Virus record (IMG/VR): IMGVR_UViG_3300037349_000099
Coordinates: 1-64,000 of that record
DNA: 64,000 nucleotides
Reading direction: 5' to 3' (one strand)
Source: a virus
Shown in pieces: positions 22,266 through 31,200 of the stretch (positions are counted from its first letter, which is position 1; every line of letters begins with the position of its first letter). The notes under the pieces are model-generated. The model was not told the origin of the DNA and ran no database searches. It saw only the letters and a program-made list of their open reading frames with translations. A program made the position numbers and the translations under genes.

Positions 22266-25200
22266 TTATACCACCGGACCTACTGCCGGACCTTTGAATT
22301 TAGGCTTCGGATTCAAAGCGTCCGAGTAGGCTTTCTTCATCGTCACCTTTTGCTCCGCACTCATGTCGCTGTCGTCGTCAATAGTTCTCGCCTTGTGCCC
22401 AATCACCGGCCTGAGTTGTTTCTGCTCGTCCGGTGTGGCAGCAAGGTAGACGTTCAGCGCCTGCTCGTGATGCAGATCCCGCGTGGCTGCGACGATGGGC
22501 TGCACTCTAGCCTGAAACCTTGCTTTAGCCAGGTCGCTCTCGTCCAAGATGTCAGCCGTCTTATAGGCGTCGATCACCTTCTGATCGAACCCGGGCTTGC
22601 CTGTAGCTTTGGCTCGGTACATATCTTCGACAACATGCTTGGCATTGCGGCGGTCGGCCTCTCGCTGCGTCCTGGTGCCCGGCGTGTAGTTGGCGCGCTC
22701 GTAGTCCCGCGCCATGTTGACAGCCTTCGAGTTCTGGATGAAGGCGGGAGCTTGGTTGAAGCCGAAGAAACTCTCGGCAACTGGAGCCGGGTTATGGATG
22801 GCGGTCTGGATCATGGACCATGCGTTGTCTTGTGCGCCTCTCTCTTCGAGGAGATGGGCTGCTCCTGTGGCTGAGAACGGCAACTCCTGCTTTGCTGACC
22901 ACCCTGCGAACTCTTCGGCCTGCTTGGGCGCTGAGTCGTCCGTGTGCCGTATCTCGGTGCGGTAAAAGTCTTGGTTGTTGATCGCTTGACCGATGACACT
23001 CCAGAGCGGCGCAATCTTGTTGATGACCGTCTGTTCCGGATGCTTGACGAAACTCACGATCTGGTCCGGGTATCCCGCGATGGAGTGCATGATACCGTGT
23101 GAGTCCTCGATGTAGAGGTAGTGCAGTGGGTCTTTGGGAAGATGCCCCGTGCAGAGAAACGTGCCCGCCGCTCCCAGGATCGCCGTGCAGAGGAACGAAC
23201 TGAGGGCAAATGACATCCTCGGGGTGATCCTCGCCTCTTTCCCATGGCCGGTGGCGACAAGACCGGCAGCCTTCGCGGTGTCCACGATGGCTCCGCCGTA
23301 GATTCTCACGTCGCCATTGGTGTATCCAACCGCCCTGAATGTCAACTGCAGCGCATCTTTCAGCCCGCGAGGCCAGAAGCGATTCTCGTAAACGATCTGC
23401 CCGAACCTGTCGTCCACGGCGTCCCATGCCTCCTGCATACGCTCGCGGAGTTTTTCGGGTGTCCAGTTCTTTTTCTGCGCCTCTTCTAAAAGGTTGTGAG
23501 CCATCAGGTAGAAGGCTCCAATCTTCATCTTCGGCACCCAGAATTCAAGGACAGGCCACACGCCGGCTTGAAGCAGTGCGCCCGGCAGGGACTTCGCCTT
23601 ATCCCAATTGGTGCCGCTGTTCCACGCATTGATTGCCTTCCGAATCGGACTCAACTCCAGAGTAGATGGAGCAAGCCTTCCGCCCGATCGCGCAATCCAG
23701 TCGGCCTCCTTCTCCATCTCCGGGTAGGTGCCGGGCTTCATATACTCGCGGGTTGCCTTCCATCCGTTCTTGATGGTCCGTACCAGAGACGGCAGGAGGG
23801 CGATTCCGGCCAGAGCGTTGCCAGCGGCCTTGACGGGCTTGCCCTGGAAGAGCTGCTCGACACCCAGGGAAACATCAGATGCCGCCGCGTTGACGGTCGT
23901 AACCGTCGCGTGGAAGGCTGAGATGCCCAACTGCATAGCGTTGAGGTTATTGTTAGCCCAGCGCAGCGCGTCGAATATCGCAGACCGGCCCGCGAGTCCC
24001 TTGGACACGAAGTTGTTGAACACCTTGGCTGCATCAGCCGGGGCCCAGTAGTGGCCGGTGATGACCAGAGCTTTGCCGCTGGCATCTTCTAAGTCTTCGA
24101 TGGCAATGCTGGGGATGGGACGCTTGCCGCCCATGTAAGTCTTGTCGTAAGTCGCGCCCTCAACCTTCTGATCGTCGATCGTGGTGGCGCGGCGCCATAC
24201 TGTGCCGATCTTGTCGTCGATTTTGTCCCAGCCTTCCGGCGCTTGCGTTCCGGCTCTGACAAACTTGGCTGTCCCCGAGTCCTTAATCACCTTCAATAAC
24301 TGGTGCGCCATGATGAATTGGTCCATCTCGTAAATCTTCATCAGTGCGCCGCGGACAGGGTTCCATGTTGCCGGGGTGAGCCCGATGTCGATGCCGTCGC
24401 GCGTGGTGGGGATCTTCCGCTGCTTCCTGAATGACGCCTTGCCTTCTAGTGGGCGCTTGCCGACGCCCATGAACTTCTTAATCGTCTTGCGGGCTAGACT
24501 GGGGCGCTCCCACCAGTGGGCGAAGTAGTTGTCGATCCAGTCATTGATTGGACCAAAGCCCATGGCGTCGATGTAGTCCTTGCGCTCCTGATACGCCTTC
24601 TCAAGTATCCCGGCCAACTGCTGATCCTTCACACTGAGGTCGGCCACTGTCTTGCCGCCAACATGCTCCACAGCATCGGCAAAGGCTAGAAAGTCAGCCC
24701 TGGGGCGCTTGTCCCATGCGTTCGACTCCTGCTCCAGCGCAGCCAGCGCGCGGGCCATGCGGCGGTCCATCTGGCCACGCTCCTCGCGCATGATAGCTTG
24801 CTGAGTCTTTCCGGGCGTGGGACCGTCGCCAGCCCACTGGTAGATGCCGCCAGCCATGCCGGGGAATAGTTGGTTGACAACTGCGGGGTTGAGGAAGCCG
24901 AAGGCGGAGAGGGTGCCGGAGTCGGGGAGGTTGGCGCCACGACCGCCCTGCAGGAACTTCTTGGCCGTGTCTTTCGGGCTGGAAGGTTCCGGACCATCCT
25001 CTACGTCGTCGCCCTCTTCCTCTTGTTCCTCTGCCGGCTCAGGCTCTGCGCTGGTATCGACCTCTGCTGCGGTCTCTTCCTTGTCCGCCTGCGAACCAGA
25101 GTTGACGTTGCCCAGACCGAGGCGCTTCTCAACCTCATCAAGATCGGCGCGGACCTTCTCCAGTTCCTTCTGCTCGGGGAACTCCTCGCGATCGGCGAGC

Positions 25201-28200
25201 TTCTGGAATTGGGGCTTGTCCTCTTCGTTGGCCGCAATCGACTTGACTTCGCGCGCAATATGCTTCGGGATGCTGCGCATATTGGCTTCAATGGAGCGCA
25301 CGAGCGACTCCATCGTGTACTGAGGCGCGCGGTTGTTGTGGAAGTAACTGCTGGATTCCTCGAACTCCAGGTCATAAGAGACGGAGGGAACGTCTATCCA
25401 GTGGGTCCCGTCCTTGCCGATGACATTAGGGTCATGCTCCTTGATGGTTCCCGTCGGATCAACCGATACCTCGACCCCGTTTACCTTCATATAGAAGCGA
25501 ACCCCGGGTATGGCCATCGCTTCGATGTACTCGCCCGCCGATTTGCGATCGGTGAACTTCTTGCCGTCAACCTCCATTGTGAAGCCGTCGCCGTCCGGTC
25601 CCTTGGCCTTGTCGATGGCTGCCTGGGCCAACTCCATGCGAATAACGGCGCGCTTTGAGCTGGCTATGCTGCTATCGATGCTGCGCACTCTGGAGTGCGC
25701 ATCCCGCTTCGATGCCTCAAACCCGCGCTCCACGGTCTGCAACTGCGCCAGCTTCATTTCGAGGTCGTACTTGAGCTTGATGTCGGGATTGCCCGACGCG
25801 GCAACCTTCATCTCCTCCAGCGACATAACCATATCCGCGGCTGCATCGGTAATCGTGCGGCTGGCAGAACGTCCGGAAAGAATCTGCGAGAGGAACTCGG
25901 CTTTCGATTGCAATGTTTGAGCCATGTACGCGTCGAAACTGCGCTCGGTCAGGTAGTTGTAGATCCGCACCGACTTGTTCATGTTCCCTTGGCGCAGGAT
26001 GCGACCCTCGCGCTGGGTGAGGTCGCCAGGCCTCCAGGTAAGGTCGATGTGATGGAGAGCTTTGAGGCGCTGCTGTGCGTTCGTACCTGCGCCCATGCGC
26101 TGCGTTGACCCCAGCAGGATACGGACGTCGCCAGCGTTCACCCGTTCAAACAAGGCTTGGCGTTTCGCCCTGGTGTTGTAGTCCCCGATGATGGCGATTT
26201 CCTCGGGCTTGACCCCGCCGTCGATCAACTTCTGCCGCATGTCTTTGTATAGGTTGAGGAGTTCGTTGTCCTTGTCGTCCGTCGCCCGGTACATATCGAG
26301 GAAGACCATTTGCGTGAGTTTATCTTCCTCGCCCGCACGGTGTTCCTTGAGGATTTGGCGGACGGCAACATTGATCTTCGAATCAACCTCGTCCTTGATT
26401 GCAGCGTCCAGCAGGCGCAGGTCTGTGGCAGCCTTCCGGCCCTCGCTCGTGACCTTGAGCATGTTGTCTTCGTCGGGGCGCACACTACCGCTCCGGATGG
26501 CCTCCGCGCGCTGCATCAGGTCTTTGACAACCTCGTCGAGCTTCTCGGAGCCTGGGACCGTGATTACGATGGGCTTGCCACCTTCAAGCTCTGGCCGCTT
26601 TAGATTCAGGTCGGCCGCCGTCTTCACATCGGCAAAGGCGCGGAACATGCGCATCAACTCTGGCACGTTCTGGAAGCGAGCAAACTTGGACCGGGCCTTG
26701 AAGCTGCGCCCGTCTGCCGAGAGTTCCATCGCCGTGATGACGCTGCCGAAGTTGGCCGCCCAGTCGTCGAAGTATTTGATTCCGGCGCGCTCCAGCACGT
26801 CTGGCGCAACATACTTCATCATCGTGTAGAGTTCGGCCATCGTGTTCTGTACGGGTGTTCCTGTGGCGAAGAAGACGCCGCGGCCGTTGTTTACTTCCTG
26901 CAGGTACTGGAGTTTGGCCAGAAGACGGAAGGACCGTTTCGAGTTCGCCTGCTGCAATCCGGCAATGCGCTGCATCTTCGTGAAGTATTTGAGGTTCTTG
27001 TACTCGTGCGCCTCGTCGATAAACAGGGCATCCACGCCGGTATCGTCGAACCCGATGGCCTTGTCGGCCTTGAGGTCGGAGAGTTCCTTCAACCTTTCCT
27101 TGAACTGGAGACGGGACTTCACCAACTGCTTGACCGTTTGGCTCTTGCGCTTCTGCTTGTCCGACGCTGCTTTCGCTTCGGCCTGTTCAATGGTCAATCC
27201 TGCGTAATCCGGGTCGTCGGCAATCGCGCCGCGCAGCGCATCGTCCAGTTGATCTATCTCGCCCTGGATCGTCTTCTTCTGGCGCTCGGGCGAGATGTCC
27301 ATGAGGTTGAACTGGGAGTGGGGCAGGATGATGCAGTCGTAGTCGCCGGTCGCAATCTGGCTCATAATGCGCTGGCGGTTCTTCGAGTCGAAGTCTTTCT
27401 CGGTCGGCACAAGGATGTTCGCACCGGGGTAGAGAAAGAGAAACTCTTTGCGGAACTGGTCGACGATATGGTTGGGCACGGCGATCATTGGCTTCTTGAA
27501 GACGCCAGTGCGCCGGCCTTCCATAACCGCAGCGACCATTTCGAACGTCTTTCCAGCGCCAACCTCGTGCGCAAGCAGCGCGCGCCCGTCCTGAATCATG
27601 CGCCAGATGGCATTGACCTGGTGGGGTTCGAGCTTGATTTCCGGGTTCATGCCCGGGAAGGTGAGGAAACTGCCGTCGTACTCCTGCTCGGCCAGGTTGT
27701 TGAAAGCGTAGTTGTACGCCTTTTCCAGTGGCTCTTTCCAGTCCTTCGAGTTCAGTGCCCACTTCTGGAACTCCTGCCGGATACGCTCCTGCATGGCGCG
27801 GGCATTGGTGGTCTCATCGGCATTGAGTATCTGCTTCTTATCTACGATGTCGTAGATCGTGGTCTGCTTGAGATTTAGCGCGTCTTGCAACAGGTCCGCA
27901 CCATGGATGCGCTGGGTAGCCCACTGGTTCGTGTTCTCCGGTGTGCGGGAGTTGTCGAGTTCCACGCTCCACGTTCCATCTGTGTATGTGAATGTGCCAT
28001 CGCTCTTGAATGTGTCTTTGGCGAACTGCTCCAGGGCTGGGATGGGAATCCACGTTCCACCGAGCCGAACAGAAATGCTGGTCGCCGGATCGTCGGTGAT
28101 GTGGAGGAATGCAGGCTGCACCTTTTCCAGTGCATCGACGTTGGCCTGGTACTCTTTGTTGCCCTGGGCGACCGCTGCTTTGGCGTCGTCGAGTTTGGTC

Positions 28201-31200
28201 CGGACATAGCCAGAAAGGTACTTCTCGCGGGTTTGGTACTCGCCACTGATCGGGTCACGGAACAGCACACCAGCATCTATCAGGCTCTGCGCAGCCTCCT
28301 TGGGCGTCTTGCCCTGGAGTTGCGCCATGAGGTCAACGTCGGGGTAGCCGCGCTCGGCAAGGACTTGCTGCAGAGCTTCGCCGGGGTCTTGAGAGATGGA
28401 CGTGAGGGACTGCCGGGGGTAGATGGTGCGCTTGCGGAAGATGTCGGCGGGTGTCGATTCCTTCTTTGCCCGGTCGTAGTTCTCCAAGGCCAGCAGGCGA
28501 GGATAGTGCGGATCTTCATTGAAGATGCGGTTAGCCGTTGAGTTGACCAGCCCGTACTGCTTGACGAACGAGTTGTACTGCTTTTCGAGTTGCGCGCGGG
28601 AGTGGGCAATCTGCTTGTTCGATGCCTCATCGTCAGGCAGTGTCTTCATTTCGTAGAGCAACCGATTCATCGTCTCCCGCAACTTAACCATCGCCTTGAT
28701 GCGCGAGGTTTTCGGGATGCTCTTGATCTTCCCCTTGTCCATGGCCGCCGGCGGATAGACAAGTTTCCCCTCCCGCCGCTGTTTGAGGATGCCCTTGTCG
28801 TCCACAACGTACTGATATTCCTGCACGTTGTCCTCAGCGTAGACGGCCTCGGTCTCTGCCTGGTTGGCGCCGGTCGGCTTCGGTGCCGTCTTGACGATGT
28901 TCTTGGGGATGCGGTCGAGGGCTTCTTTCAACAGGTCGGCGATTGGCCGCTCTGGTTTCTTCAAGGCGAATCGCTGGTTGCCGCGCATCTTTTTCGACGA
29001 TACTGCGGTTCCAAGCATATTTTCTGGGTGCGCCAGATAATACTCGTTGAATGGATGCTCGTGCATTTTTCCCGGCTCCTGCTCAAGCGGGAACTTTGTA
29101 GGCACTGCTTTCATCCACGACTCGCCGCCGGGTTCCTCGCCTGGAAGCCGCTTGCGCAGGATGATGAGGTCGGTCGTTACGTCCGTGCCGGCGTTCGCCT
29201 TGAACGCGGAGGATGGAAGGCGGAAGGCGGAAACAAGGTCGGCCTGTCCTGCCAGGGCCTCACGAATGGCGGAACTCTGCCGGTCCATGGTGCCCGTCGA
29301 AGTGATGAAAGCGACCAGCCCGCCGGGTTTCACCTTGTCCATGGACTTCACGAAAAAGTAATCGTGGAGCATGGCATTGAGTTTGGGATAGTTGCGGTCG
29401 TAGACGTTGACTTCGAAGAATGGGACGTTGGAGATGGCGAGGTCCATCTCGTTGTTGGGCAGGATCAGGTCTTCGAATGGCTTATTGAATATCTGCGCCT
29501 CGGGGTAGAGGAGCTTAGAGATTCCAGCCGAGACCGTATCTTTGTCGTTTCCAACCGCCTGCACCTTGGAGCGGATCTCGGGCGGCATCATGCCCAGGAA
29601 GTTGCCCACTCCCATGGCTGGCTCAAGCACGTTGCCGGACTTGAAGCCCATCTTCTTCACTGCATCCCACATGAACCGGACCAGCTCGGGAGATGTGTAG
29701 TGAGCGTTGATGGTCGAGTCTTCGGCTTCCTTGTACTCGTCTGGCGTCAGGAGTTCCCTGAGCCGCTTGTTGGCCGCTCTCCACCGTTCGCGCTCACGCT
29801 TGTACTCGGGGGTCTCTGTGGCCTTGTTTTTCCAGTAGCGGGCCTGATAGTCGTAGCCGCCTTCGGGGCTGTAGTCCTCGGGCGATTCTTCTTCGCGGGA
29901 CTGTTTGAGGTACTCCTCATTGAACACGCGCGAGAGCGCACCCCAGCCGACGTAATTGGCGAGCTTAGTCTTTTCGTCGTCTGTGGCTTTGCGGGGGTTC
30001 TGCTGGATGTCGCGGAGAATCTCAAGGGCTGCCATGTTGCCATCGAGCTTGGCGAGAGGACCGCCGGATATGGCCCAGTCCTCGGGATGCTCGTACCAGT
30101 CCTTGTTGCGCCTAGGGGTCGGCTTGCGGGATTCCTTCTCCGCTTCCTCTATTACTGGTCCTGCCGGGGAAAGATCAATTCCCTCATCGCTTCCCGCCCC
30201 TGGTCCGGGTTGTGGCCGGCCGCTTCGTACTCTTGGAGCACCCGGACGCACGACAGGGCCGTGTTCTTTATCGCCTTCTGGAGATAGTTCTGATTTATCA
30301 GTTCCCTCACGAACGCTTTCCGGTGCTGGCGCCACTCCCGCTCTATCTCGGCCTCCAGTATCGGCAGCCGGGCGTCCTCCTCCGGTTTCACTTCGACTCG
30401 TGGGCTCATGGGGTGCCTCCGTGCTGGGTTTAGTTTCCTCCTTCTCCACAGATTTTTCAACAGGCTTCTCGACTCGACCCGCGCTGCTGATCCTCATGCC
30501 GGGATACTTCTCGGCCAGCAACTGCTCGGCATGGCGTCGGTTCTCGGCCTCGATCTGGACCGTCTTCGGGTGCGGATCGCCAGCGTACTTCGAGACTTCG
30601 GCCTCGTAGGTGTGCATTTCCGGCTTCGCACCTAGCGGGCTCGTCCCGGCCATTGGCGCTACCTGGGGAGTCGGAGGCTTGTAGAAGGAGCGTGCGGGCT
30701 TCGCGGCACTGACCTTCCGTCCTGCTTCAACGTAAAGTTTGTTTGCCTCTGAGCGTGGAATGTCCAACTGCTTCGCAATCTCGTCCACGACCCCGCCAGG
30801 ATTGAACCTCTCCATGTCCGGGTTTGCTTTGATTATTGCGGCAGCCTGAGAAACTTTGTCTTCTACTTCTTCTTTCCCTTCCCCACCGCCTTGCTGACCC
30901 AGTGGCTTTTCTTCGCCGGCGGCATGGGCATCTGCTGCTGGCTTCCGCTCATCGGCGGCGCCTGCGGGTTTGGCTCCGGCATTGGAGCCTGCTGGTTTTT
31001 CTTCTTGCGGAACATCGACGCTCCGCTGACTCGCTGTTTCTGCATCGGCATTTGGTTTGCCGCTGATCCCAGGTTTTGCTGCATTGTTGTTATTCCCTTC
31101 CGGCTGCGGTTCAGCCAATAGCTTGCCTGTGTTGCGCTCGACCGGCACAGCCCTGTCGTCGTACAGGGATACCATGTGCGGGTCCTTCACATCAGTCACG

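Noticed and set aside
28590-30287. A 565-codon rightward open frame
   Set aside because: It lies wholly inside the giant leftward gene, has no ribosome binding site and reads as a low-complexity shadow of it; the leftward frame carries methylase motifs over the same DNA.
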